This document shows positions 1 through 7,440 of a stretch of DNA of 21,586 nucleotides, piece after piece. The position numbers were made by a program, and so were the translations under genes. This DNA comes from a virus: positions 1 to 21,586 of the IMG/VR virus record IMGVR_UViG_3300017986_002032; one strand, 5' to 3'. The notes beneath the pieces were generated by a model. It did no database searches. It was given only the letters and a program-made list of their open reading frames with translations, and was not told where the DNA came from. Each line of letters begins with the position of its first letter. The stretch's first letter is position 1.

Positions 1-2
1 CT

Positions 3-428
3 AATCCAGTTATATTAGATTGTGCGTATATAGGCAGCACAGCAAAAAAACAGATACAGATACCTAAAAACACAGAACAAGTATTTTTTAGTTTTAGTAA
101 AGGTTGGGGATTAGTTGGACAACGTATGGGTGTTGTTTTTACAAAGCATCCGCATAAAAGTCTACAACCGATGAAAAATGTTGAAGCATGGAACTATACA
201 GGAGTTGAAGTAGCTCATGCTATTCTAGACAACTTTGACGTAGATACTATCTATAATCTATATAAACCTATGCAAGATAGCATTTGTAAAGAAATTGGAT
301 TTACACCAAGTGACTGTTTCTTTATAGCAAATACTACAGACGACAAATGGAAATTGCGTCGACGCACAGGAAATATTGCAAGGATAGACTTGTCATATGC
401 AATGAATAAGGAAATAGGCAATGACTAA
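3..428 (+). CDS. PLP-dependent aminotransferase (class I/II), C-terminal part; 5' end outside window
   Basis: The reading frame is open from base 3, upstream of the first ATG at 126, so the gene begins before the window. The visible 141 residues carry the class I/II aminotransferase lysine region: a short hydrophobic strand followed by D-x-A-Y, then about 25 residues later SFSKGWGLVGQRMG, which matches the family pattern S-x-S-K-x-x-G-L-x-G-x-R-x-G. The lysine there would hold PLP as a Schiff base, and the arginine two residues before the final glycine normally contacts the cofactor phosphate. The family moves amino groups between an amino acid and a 2-oxo acid; the substrate cannot be told from this part. 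It ends 8 bases inside the next gene, so it is the first visible member of the + strand operon. The rest of the small domain is short (about 100 residues after the lysine), suggesting a compact enzyme. Confidence 0.8.
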   Translation, partial: NPVILDCAYIGSTAKKQIQIPKNTEQVFFSFSKGWGLVGQRMGVVFTKHPHKSLQPMKNVEAWNYTGVEVAHAILDNFDVDTIYNLYKPMQDSICKEIGFTPSDCFFIANTTDDKWKLRRRTGNIARIDLSYAMNKEIGND

Positions 429-1059
429 AATAGTAGGTATGGCATTTAGTTATAGTCCAAATAGTATGCAACGTAGAGGATTAGAACTACTTAATAATGT
501 AGTGCCATTTCACAAGATTTATACACTTGCTGATTTTGATATTCCGCTAGTTAAAACAAATTATCCAAACGGTGAAGCACCGGACAGTGTAAAGCGTTTT
601 GTTGAAGCAATGGAAGAAGCAGATGCATTAGTATTTGGCATTGCAGAGATGGTTGCACAACCTTGTGCAAGTTTTAAAAATGCTATGGAATGGTTGGTTA
701 TTGAAATAAACAGTGATGTTGACTTGTCACGTAGTTATTGTATTAGTCACAAGCCTATGGTAACTACAACTTTTACACCTGGACCACATGCTGGTGCTAG
801 ACATTGGGATGCAACTAACCAACTGCTATTTCAATTAAACTGCAAAGTAAAAGAAAACTATGTATTTAGAGATGCATGGGAAAACCTATTACCTAACAAT
901 GTTAGCTATATAGAGAATTCTGCAAATGATATGCTTAAATATCTTACAGAGTCATACATAGACGAAGGCATACAAGTACATGACAGAGTAAGAACTATGG
1001 GTGCATGGTTAGATTATTACGATGATTGGAATAACGCATGGAACACTTCAAAGAAATAG
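421..1059 (+). CDS. NADPH-dependent FMN reductase-like flavoprotein (copy 1)
   Basis: A 212-residue flavodoxin-fold protein. The N-terminus has a beta strand followed by FSYSPNS, in the place of the S-x-R-x-x-S loop that binds FMN phosphate. Residues about 66-91 contain an acidic-hydrophobic strand, then an E and the segment ASFKNAMEWL, the PF03358 hallmark (usually lKNaiDWl) near the isoalloxazine ring. The family reduces FMN, quinones or other small molecules with NAD(P)H. The C-terminus is rich in aromatic residues (YYDDWNNAW) and is shared with the paralogue at 7437-8069. An AAGGA ribosome binding site lies 8 bases before the ATG. Both flanking genes overlap it. In this operon it could supply reduced flavin or act directly on the pathway intermediate; the electron acceptor is unknown. 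Confidence 0.75.
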   Translation: MTKIVGMAFSYSPNSMQRRGLELLNNVVPFHKIYTLADFDIPLVKTNYPNGEAPDSVKRFVEAMEEADALVFGIAEMVAQPCASFKNAMEWLVIEINSDVDLSRSYCISHKPMVTTTFTPGPHAGARHWDATNQLLFQLNCKVKENYVFRDAWENLLPNNVSYIENSANDMLKYLTESYIDEGIQVHDRVRTMGAWLDYYDDWNNAWNTSKK

Positions 1060-1637
1060 ATTTTAACACCGACATATCTTTTTTCTATGAACTAGTGGAA
1101 CATATCAAAAATGACACTTCGTTTGATATGGATGAAAGTGTGTTTATGTGTTGGACAAAGGATAATCCTGTGTTTGAACAAATAAACAATTTTGTTGAAC
1201 GTATGGCAACAGTATTAGATTGTAAGTACAGTAGAAGTTGCTATACAGTACAAACAACTAAAGATAGTAACTTACCTGTACACATAGACAAAGACGACTC
1301 TTTAGTGGGTCATACAAGCGTACACAGCAACGTATACAGCTTGATAATACCTATTACAGGTAAAGCAAGCACTAGATTTTATCATCTGCACAGCAACGAT
1401 TTAGGGCCCGATACAACGGATGTAGATTACCGTTACGGATTGTATATCAATGATAAAAACATAGAAAACAAAATACATTGGATGTCGTCTATAACAATAA
1501 ACAAACCAACAGTGTTAAACATAAGTTATCCGCACAGTGTTAAAATGTTTCAAGCACCAAGAATAACTTATCATGTTAAACTACTTCAATGCAAACACAA
1601 TATTAGAGAGATCGGAAAACTATTAAGTGAGCTATAA
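1038..1637 (+). CDS. Fe(II)/2-oxoglutarate oxygenase-like protein, Asp/Asn beta-hydroxylase (cupin) type
   Basis: A 199-residue protein with the order of residues expected of a double-stranded beta-helix Fe(II)/2OG oxygenase. H82-x-D84 (VHIDKDD) is followed by a hydrophobic strand (SLIIPITG), a distal histidine in ISYPHSVKM (H166) and an arginine in APRITYHVKL (R175), which would bind the 2OG carboxylate. The 'YPHSV...PRI' arrangement matches the protein at 6051-6668 ('YPHAV...PRI'), so the two are probably distant paralogues. The substrate is unknown. The start overlaps the upstream gene by 22 bases and its end overlaps the next by 11. I place it in the Asp/Asn hydroxylase-like group by motif; a non-catalytic relative is possible. 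Confidence 0.6.
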   Translation: MEHFKEIDFNTDISFFYELVEHIKNDTSFDMDESVFMCWTKDNPVFEQINNFVERMATVLDCKYSRSCYTVQTTKDSNLPVHIDKDDSLVGHTSVHSNVYSLIIPITGKASTRFYHLHSNDLGPDTTDVDYRYGLYINDKNIENKIHWMSSITINKPTVLNISYPHSVKMFQAPRITYHVKLLQCKHNIREIGKLLSEL

Positions 1638-3162
1638 CTCTCTGCTACTAGCAGCAACACCGCGACAAAAATCATATTATGCTTCAAAGAACTTTGGAGT
1701 ACACAGAGTTGCGGCTGAGTTTAGAAGCAGAGATGTTGACACACAAGTTGTACATTACTTTAATAGATTTACAGATACAGAACTAAAAGACCTTGTAAAC
1801 AAGTATTGTAATGCTAACACAGTAGTCGTAGGATTTAATACAATGTTTTGGGAAAACTACGAAGACGGTGAAAAGGAATATGTTTTAGAAAAAGCAAAAA
1901 CAGTTGCAACTTATGTTAAAACAAATTTGCCACATGTAAAAGTTATTGTAGGTGGTCCTAGTTGCAGATTATTTTTAAAAGATGAGTTTGAAAATCTCAT
2001 AGATGCTATATTTGAAGGATTTAGTGAAAACGACTTTATCAAATACATAGAACATTTAAAAGGCAACGGATTATGTCCAATACCTAACAAGTCTTACAAT
2101 AGCATTGATGTTTACAACAATATATATGGCTCATTTGATTTTTCAACCAGTACTACGTTATACACAAAAAAAGATTGTTTGCACAGTACTGATGTACCTA
2201 CACTAGAAGTAGGTCGTGGTTGCATTTTTAAATGCAAGTTTTGTGCATTTGCACTTAATGGTAAAAAGAAGTTTGATTACATTAAAGATCCTGATATACT
2301 CAAACAAGAACTTATACACAACTACGAAAACTTTGGATTTACAAACTACATACTCAGCGATGACACATTTAATGACAGCACTTACAAAATAGAAATGCTG
2401 CATCGTGTGTTTACTAGTTTACCGTTTGATATTAAGTTTGCATCTTATCTAAGACTTGACCTGTTACGAGCACACCCTGAACAAATACCTTTGTTAAAAG
2501 AGATGGGTCTTGTAGGTGCATTTTTTGGTATCGAATCGTTTAACTATGAAAGTGCAAAATTAATAGGCAAAGGTTTAGATCCTGACATAGCAAAAGAAAT
2601 GTTGTTAGACTTAAAAGCAAACCGTTGGGGCAACAAAGTAAAAATAGGAGTAGGGCTTATTGTAGGGTTGCCTTATGAAGACTATAAATCTCATGAACGT
2701 ACACAAGAATGGATATTAGACGAAAACAACACAGTTGATCAAGTTATTCCGTTTCCGTTAGGAGTTACTAATCCAAATAATGTAAAACCACAGCCATGGG
2801 ACAGCGAGTTTCAAAAAAATGCAGACACTTATGGGTTCTATTGGCCTAACAACGATAGCATACGTTGGCACAATAGGATAGGACCAATAAAGTCGTTAGA
2901 CGAAGCAGAAAGAATATATGCCGACTATTCGGTAAATGTATCAAAATCTGCACGTTGGAAACAAGGAGGGTTTAACTTGTTAAAAGCATACCCTCTTATA
3001 AGTTCGCAAAAAGATGCTCCTAGTTTAGATCAGCTTCTTGAAATGAACAGATACCAGTACACTAAGTATATTAAACACGTAGAAAACAACACAGACCTTG
3101 AAACAAAATATGTAGAAGATTATAAAAAGGAAATATTATATGTTAACCAAACTAGAGAATAA
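1627..3162 (+). CDS. Radical SAM enzyme with N-terminal cobalamin-binding-like domain
   Basis: A 511-residue enzyme. Residues about 1-145 look like the Rossmann domain of B12-binding radical SAM proteins: repeated hydrophobic strands, VIVGGPS at about 106-112 and DAIFEGFSEND at about 126-136, matching the usual GGpH and GEgE strands. The classical DxHxxG lower-axial histidine motif is not seen, as in many base-off members. The radical SAM core starts at GRGCIFKCKFCAF, with the [4Fe-4S] cysteines C199, C203 and C206 (CxxxCxxC). Later, GVGLIVGLPYED resembles the SAM-supporting GxPGE-type strand. Members methylate unactivated carbons or do ring and thioether chemistry; the substrate is unknown. 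The start is GTG at 1627, because the next in-frame Met is about 70 residues in and would remove the domain. It is the longest gene of the cluster and probably its central enzyme. Confidence 0.85.
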   Translation: MSYNSLLLAATPRQKSYYASKNFGVHRVAAEFRSRDVDTQVVHYFNRFTDTELKDLVNKYCNANTVVVGFNTMFWENYEDGEKEYVLEKAKTVATYVKTNLPHVKVIVGGPSCRLFLKDEFENLIDAIFEGFSENDFIKYIEHLKGNGLCPIPNKSYNSIDVYNNIYGSFDFSTSTTLYTKKDCLHSTDVPTLEVGRGCIFKCKFCAFALNGKKKFDYIKDPDILKQELIHNYENFGFTNYILSDDTFNDSTYKIEMLHRVFTSLPFDIKFASYLRLDLLRAHPEQIPLLKEMGLVGAFFGIESFNYESAKLIGKGLDPDIAKEMLLDLKANRWGNKVKIGVGLIVGLPYEDYKSHERTQEWILDENNTVDQVIPFPLGVTNPNNVKPQPWDSEFQKNADTYGFYWPNNDSIRWHNRIGPIKSLDEAERIYADYSVNVSKSARWKQGGFNLLKAYPLISSQKDAPSLDQLLEMNRYQYTKYIKHVENNTDLETKYVEDYKKEILYVNQTRE

Positions 3163-3547
3163 TAAACCAGTTGATTACATCATTGATGAATCGAAACGGA
3201 TTATCCTTTGTGGTGTTCCTGGTGCATTTACTCCAGGCTGCACCAGTAGACACTTGCCAGGATTTATTGGCGGATTAGAAGAATTAAAAAACAAAGGCAT
3301 TGATAAAGTTGTGTTTGTTGCTACCAACGATGCATATGTTATGGATGCATGGAACACACACCACGGACACCCTGACATTGATTGTGTAAGTGATATGTTT
3401 GGCAACTATTGTGAAAGCATTGGAGAGTTATCGAAAGACCATTCATTTGGCATGAGATGCAATCGTTTTGCAGTATTAATAGAAGATGGTAAAATAGTAC
3501 GCAAGTTTGAAAATCCTTTTATTGAAGGTGTACTTGGAGAGCTTTAA
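3140..3547 (+). CDS. Peroxiredoxin (Prx5-like)
   Basis: A 135-residue thioredoxin-fold peroxidase. GVPGAFTPGCTSRHLPGF (residues 25-42) is close to the Prx5 active site PGAFTPxCSxxHLPGF, with peroxidatic Cys34, the activating Thr31, and an arginine at about 107-109 (GMRCNRFAVLIEDGK) in the expected place. It would reduce hydrogen or organic peroxides; C24, C82, C91 and C108 are candidate partners for the resolving disulfide. It lacks roughly the first 20 residues of usual Prx5 proteins. The ATG follows AAGGA by 8 bases and overlaps the radical SAM gene by 23. Its position next to oxygen-sensitive iron enzymes suggests peroxide protection of the cluster, but a catalytic role on a pathway peroxide cannot be excluded. 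Confidence 0.85.
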   Translation: MLTKLENNKPVDYIIDESKRIILCGVPGAFTPGCTSRHLPGFIGGLEELKNKGIDKVVFVATNDAYVMDAWNTHHGHPDIDCVSDMFGNYCESIGELSKDHSFGMRCNRFAVLIEDGKIVRKFENPFIEGVLGEL

Positions 3548-4398
3548 TGGAACCATTTAAAACAACACACTCTAACTATAGACGAGTTTTAAACAGCAAA
3601 GAACCGTTGTATCACTATAATATTGAAGATTATATTGCAAGAGAAAATCCTGAGCATCCTGAGCATAAAAACTTGAACTATCACAGTGAGTACACCGGTT
3701 ATAGAGGTGTTGTATGGACGCCATTAGATTTGCCATTTTTAGAAATAGACTTAGACCATGTATGGAATGTGTGGCAAGAAGTAAGACACGAAAAGCGTGA
3801 AGGACTTGCACAACCTTGGTTTGATGAACGTCCTGATGATATGAATAGTTCACGCCATAGTGCATATTCTGATCATGATTACAGAGGATTCTTGTTATTT
3901 AAAAATACTGATTATTATAACATGGATACACCTGGCGAATGGTATGATATTGTACAGCAAGAATTTCCACAAGTAAAAGAGTTTTGTGAAGCATTGCCTT
4001 TTGATAATATGCGTTTTATTGCATTTGCCGGACGTGACGATCACGGTGTAGGTCCGCATTACGATGAAGATCCTGCAAACAGAGCAAGACTTGCTCCACA
4101 AGAACCTAGCCAGATAAGAATACGTTGGAGCAACGTCACAACACCTGAAAAAGAACATTTGTACTTTACAAAGGATCATGGAGCAACACGCATCTATCCT
4201 ATACTGCCAGCAGATACAAACACTATGGCATGGGATGGACAAGTACACGAACACGGTGCCGACCGTGGATTTCATCCTAAGGACAGACTTATACTCATGC
4301 CTATGGGTACATTAAATGTTAAGAAGTGGCATGAACTGCTAGAACGCAGTATAAACAAATACAAAGATTATGTTATTACAGTAGATCATTTAAAATGA
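3547..4398 (+). CDS. Putative Fe(II)/2OG oxygenase, cupin (Asp/Asn hydroxylase-like) type
   Basis: A 283-residue protein. The C-terminal half has an HxD at H171-D173 (GPHYDEDP), a strand with alternating hydrophobic and basic residues (QIRIRWSNVT), a second strand leading to AWDGQVHEHGADRGFHPKDR (distal histidine H234 or H236), then an arginine (R240 or R247) and a strand LILMPMG. That order fits a jelly-roll Fe(II)/2OG oxygenase. The N-terminal about 110 residues are rich in His, Asp and aromatic residues and have no domain I recognise. It is joined to the peroxiredoxin gene by a one-base stop/start overlap (TAATG) and to the next gene by ATGA. The substrate is unknown. Confidence in the fold is moderate because the metal site is inferred from spacing alone. 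Confidence 0.5.
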   Translation: MEPFKTTHSNYRRVLNSKEPLYHYNIEDYIARENPEHPEHKNLNYHSEYTGYRGVVWTPLDLPFLEIDLDHVWNVWQEVRHEKREGLAQPWFDERPDDMNSSRHSAYSDHDYRGFLLFKNTDYYNMDTPGEWYDIVQQEFPQVKEFCEALPFDNMRFIAFAGRDDHGVGPHYDEDPANRARLAPQEPSQIRIRWSNVTTPEKEHLYFTKDHGATRIYPILPADTNTMAWDGQVHEHGADRGFHPKDRLILMPMGTLNVKKWHELLERSINKYKDYVITVDHLK

Positions 4399-5336
4399 AA
4401 TACCAAGGAAAAAAGTTAAGTCAAATAGATCCTGTTGAAGCAAGTTGTGCAACTGCTGAACACGGTTGGATCGTTATTGAAGGTAGTAATGCATCTCCTG
4501 AAGAGTTTGCAGAATGGTATTTAGATACATTTTATACACTAAGTCCAGATATTTGGTGTAGTGACACAACACACAGTAATTTATTTTGGAGAGTAACAAA
4601 CGATTTAGTCGATGATAAAAATAAAGGACTTTTTGCTAACGACGATGTTGACTGGCATTCAGATCTTATACCTGAGATAGATTCTCAAGAAGTTGTTGGT
4701 TTATATGCTAAAACTATAACTTATCATACAGAAACATGGATATGTTCTTCGACAAAATATTGGAAAAGTTTATCAACTGAAATACAAGACTGGCTACGTA
4801 GTTTAGAAGTAGAAATATTAAACAAAGGCAGTAATAACAAAACTCCATTTTTAAAACCAGACGAAAGTCAGTGGGAACGTGGCGACTGGGACAATCAATA
4901 CACTGAAACAGTTGTTAATGGTATAAGAAAAAATAGACAACTAAGTCAAATCAAAAATTCTTCAAATATCAGTGATGTTGATTCTAAAAAATTTAAAGAA
5001 CATAGAGGAGTAGTTACACAACATAAGTTAGTAACTAATCATCCATTAGAAGTACCTGGTGTATTTTTTCCTCCATATGAAATTGTAAACTTTTACAAAG
5101 ATAACAATGTAATAGAAAATGCAGAAAATTTATACCAAATGATATACAATGACTTGGTACTTAGCGGTAAGTATACATATAAGCACGTATGGAAACCGGG
5201 TGATATATTACTAATGGATCAAGTTAATACAATACACAGAAGAACTAAAGTATTAGATAACAAATCTAGAGAACTACTACGTGCAGCAGGGTGGTACAAA
5301 TCAAATGTTAGGAGACACTTTGATTATGTATTATGA
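4395..5336 (+). CDS. TauD/TfdA-family Fe(II)/2OG dioxygenase (copy 1)
   Basis: A 313-residue protein. The Fe(II) triad is visible: H88-x-D90 in DVDWHSDL and the distal H281 in LLMDQVNTIHRR, with the 2OG-binding arginine at R292 or R296 (SRELLRAAGWYK). The preceding HVWKPGDILLMDQ strand is typical of TauD-like enzymes. The family hydroxylates, desaturates, or cleaves small substrates such as taurine and amino acid derivatives, releasing succinate and CO2. An insert of about 60 polar residues (about 145-205) is less conserved-looking. It starts in an ATGA overlap with the upstream gene. The C-terminal end of its reading frame covers the start of the SGNH gene by 11 bases. Compare the related gene at 6643-7440, which has the same C-terminal 'D-Q-x-x-T-x-H-R-R-T' signature. 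Confidence 0.85.
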   Translation: MKYQGKKLSQIDPVEASCATAEHGWIVIEGSNASPEEFAEWYLDTFYTLSPDIWCSDTTHSNLFWRVTNDLVDDKNKGLFANDDVDWHSDLIPEIDSQEVVGLYAKTITYHTETWICSSTKYWKSLSTEIQDWLRSLEVEILNKGSNNKTPFLKPDESQWERGDWDNQYTETVVNGIRKNRQLSQIKNSSNISDVDSKKFKEHRGVVTQHKLVTNHPLEVPGVFFPPYEIVNFYKDNNVIENAENLYQMIYNDLVLSGKYTYKHVWKPGDILLMDQVNTIHRRTKVLDNKSRELLRAAGWYKSNVRRHFDYVL

Positions 5337-6054
5337 TATAATATATACAAATGGAGATAGCTTTGTTGCTGGTAATGGTTTAGCACAAGAAGAATACACC
5401 AAAGATAACTTGTATACGTTTGATGATTGGCAGCGTAACTATAATAAGGTATTTAATAAAAAAACTTTAGAAAAAGTACATAAGTTACATTTGTCAGGAT
5501 ATCTTACCAACAAAGAAAAACAAAATGCTTGGCCAAGTACGCTAGAAAAAATAACAAATATTAAAACAATAAATGAAGCATATCATTCACAGTCTGCTAC
5601 AACTATTGCTATGAAGTCAATACAATCGTTAAGCAAGATAAAAGATAAAAAGATACTAGCATTAATAGGAACAGCACCGTTTGCAAGACTATGGTTTCCA
5701 AAAGCAGGTACAAATAGCATACAATTAAGTGTATTTGGAGGACGTCCAACTGAATTAGAAAACAATATTGCTAAGTATTATGTAAACAATGCAAAGTTTG
5801 AAGATTTTAAGGCTCAGTACGAAATTAGTTTTTTAGGTTTAAAAAAGTTTGCTGAAAAAAATAATATAGATTTGTATTTTATTAACCATTATTTAAGCGA
5901 ACACAGTGATTTAATAAATGAATACGTAATTGATACTATTGGTAACGATGCTGATCACACATTGCCTGTTTTTACAGCATGTGGACATTATCCAAAAAAA
6001 TATCATGATAGTCTTGCATACAGATTAAAACAAAAGTTTGAGGAAATACAATGA
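5326..6054 (+). CDS. SGNH/GDSL-type hydrolase-like protein
   Basis: A 242-residue protein. The N-terminus reads IIYTNGDSFVAGNGL, a first beta strand followed by the GDS block of SGNH hydrolases (nucleophile Ser12). A second block (NEAYHSQSATTIAMKSI) sits where the Gly/Asn oxyanion blocks usually lie. The C-terminus has ACGHYPKKYHDSLAYRL, like the 'H-P-x-x-x-G-H-x-x-x-A' catalytic histidine region (H221 or H227). Such enzymes remove acyl groups from sugars, lipids or small esters. I chose ATG 5326 because AGGAG lies 11 bases upstream (5310-5314); a GTG at 5281 is in frame but deeper inside the upstream gene. Its place in the operon suggests deacylation of, or acyl transfer to, the cluster product, or an unrelated surface substrate. 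Confidence 0.65.
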   Translation: MYYDIIYTNGDSFVAGNGLAQEEYTKDNLYTFDDWQRNYNKVFNKKTLEKVHKLHLSGYLTNKEKQNAWPSTLEKITNIKTINEAYHSQSATTIAMKSIQSLSKIKDKKILALIGTAPFARLWFPKAGTNSIQLSVFGGRPTELENNIAKYYVNNAKFEDFKAQYEISFLGLKKFAEKNNIDLYFINHYLSEHSDLINEYVIDTIGNDADHTLPVFTACGHYPKKYHDSLAYRLKQKFEEIQ

Positions 6055-6668
6055 AAAAACAAAACTTACCGACTGTAGCTAATTTTAAATTGTCTATTGA
6101 TTTAGACAAGTTACGTGCTGCTACTGACAAACTTGCAGAAAAGTTTGTTGATGTTCGCACTGCTAATCCAATGTTATGTGATAACCATATGGAGTTAGTA
6201 AAAAGTGTGTACGACAATTTTGAGCAGATTAACTTAACTACTCCTAGTGAAATACTACCGTATGAAGCAAGTATCAAAGAACGACTAAAGCGTAGAGAAG
6301 AACATTTGTATAATGTTCCTACTGAAGATTACACAGGAAGTATTTTTGAAGAAATAGTTACACAACTAAAAGCAACAGCAAGCCGTGTGCGTATTACAAA
6401 ACTAGCACCTGGTAAAATAATTCCATTTCATGTTGATTATGATGTAAGTTATGCAGTACGTTGTATTTGTCCTATTTACGGCGGATCTAATGTTGTAAAC
6501 TTGTTTAAAAGAGATGGTAAACTAGAAGCATACAATCTAGAAGATGGTAATGCGTATTTTCTTAATATCGGTTATCCACATGCAGTAGTTAACATGAGCG
6601 ATCAACCACGTATAGCACTAATGTTTAGTTTGGACGGAACAGATGACATCACAAATTTACAACTTTAA
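6051..6668 (+). CDS. Aspartyl/asparaginyl beta-hydroxylase-like Fe(II)/2OG oxygenase
   Basis: A 205-residue protein with the clearest Asp/Asn beta-hydroxylase (PF05118-like) pattern in the window. A helical N-terminal third is followed by VRITKLAPGKIIPFHVDYD (H127-x-D129), a strand with VRCICPIYGG, then a strand ending in LNIGYPHAVVNMSDQPRIALMFSL, with the distal metal ligand H177 and the 2OG-binding R187. The family hydroxylates Asp/Asn side chains in proteins, but bacterial and phage relatives act on free amino acids or unknown small molecules. The start overlaps the SGNH gene in an ATGA junction; an AGGAAA ribosome binding site precedes it. It resembles the 1038-1637 product in its C-terminal half, which suggests an ancient duplication within the cluster. 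Confidence 0.8.
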   Translation: MKKQNLPTVANFKLSIDLDKLRAATDKLAEKFVDVRTANPMLCDNHMELVKSVYDNFEQINLTTPSEILPYEASIKERLKRREEHLYNVPTEDYTGSIFEEIVTQLKATASRVRITKLAPGKIIPFHVDYDVSYAVRCICPIYGGSNVVNLFKRDGKLEAYNLEDGNAYFLNIGYPHAVVNMSDQPRIALMFSLDGTDDITNLQL

Positions 6669-7440
6669 TGATCAAGAACTAAAAGATCTAGCAGTAAAAA
6701 TCCAGACCAAAGGGTTAAGTATACATCACGATCAACAGTTAAACGAAGATCAGATTGTAGAATTTTTTAAGCGTATTGGTGAATGCGAAGCACCTGGTCT
6801 GTTTATGAACTTACCTGATCATCCTGAAATATTTTTAGTAACAGACAGACGTGACGATTCTGGTAAAAAAGTTGGTATGTTTGGTGGCGGCGAGTTAGGT
6901 TGGCACTCAAACGGAAATAGTAGACACCTTATAGACAAGATTGTTATCGGTTTGTATTGTATTAAAGGAGATCCTAACACTACTTTGAGTATTTGTAATA
7001 CTAGCGATCCTTTTTATGATTTATCCGAAGAAGAGCAAGAATATTGGAAAAGTATCACTATACGTTTAAAGTTTAAAAATGATACAATGTATCATTTAGA
7101 TGAAGACGATCCTGAACTTGAGTTTATGAGTCAAAACAAAGGCAGTATACGTCCGTTAGTAGGAACGCATCCGCATACAGGAAAATATTATTTTTACTTT
7201 CCTTATCATTTTATTAGCAAAGCATGGCAAGGCAAAACAGTTATTGACCACGAGGAAATGATAGAAAAACTCAAACCTATTATTTTTAAATCACGCTATC
7301 AGCATCATCATGTATTTGCAGAGGGTGACTTACTTATAATGGATCAGTTTACTACATTGCATAGACGTACACCTGTAATGGGCGATAGATTACTATGGCG
7401 GTTAGCATGTGATTACAAAAATATTATGAGTGAAGAATGA
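6643..7440 (+). CDS. TauD/TfdA-family dioxygenase-like protein with HxN metal motif (copy 2)
   Basis: A 265-residue protein with TauD layout: a short helical N-terminus, strand IFLVTDR, the motif GGELGWHSNGNS (H88-S89-N90), and the C-terminal HHHVFAEGDLLIMDQFTTLHRRT with distal H240, followed by arginines R249 and R253 for 2OG. The first motif reads HxN rather than HxD; the codon at 6910-6912 is AAC. In known Fe(II)/2OG enzymes this position is Asp or Glu, or Ala/Gly in halogenases where chloride fills the site. It may therefore be a modified oxygenase, one with altered chemistry, or a degenerate copy. The overall sequence is otherwise well preserved, arguing against a pseudogene. It overlaps the upstream gene by 26 bases and the next by 4. 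Confidence 0.75.
   Translation: MTSQIYNFNDQELKDLAVKIQTKGLSIHHDQQLNEDQIVEFFKRIGECEAPGLFMNLPDHPEIFLVTDRRDDSGKKVGMFGGGELGWHSNGNSRHLIDKIVIGLYCIKGDPNTTLSICNTSDPFYDLSEEEQEYWKSITIRLKFKNDTMYHLDEDDPELEFMSQNKGSIRPLVGTHPHTGKYYFYFPYHFISKAWQGKTVIDHEEMIEKLKPIIFKSRYQHHHVFAEGDLLIMDQFTTLHRRTPVMGDRLLWRLACDYKNIMSEE

Noticed and set aside
3895-4275. A 126-codon open frame on the minus strand
   Set aside because: It is opposite the oxygenase at 3547-4398 and is Cys/Phe-rich with no family signal, a typical shadow in AT-rich phage sequence.
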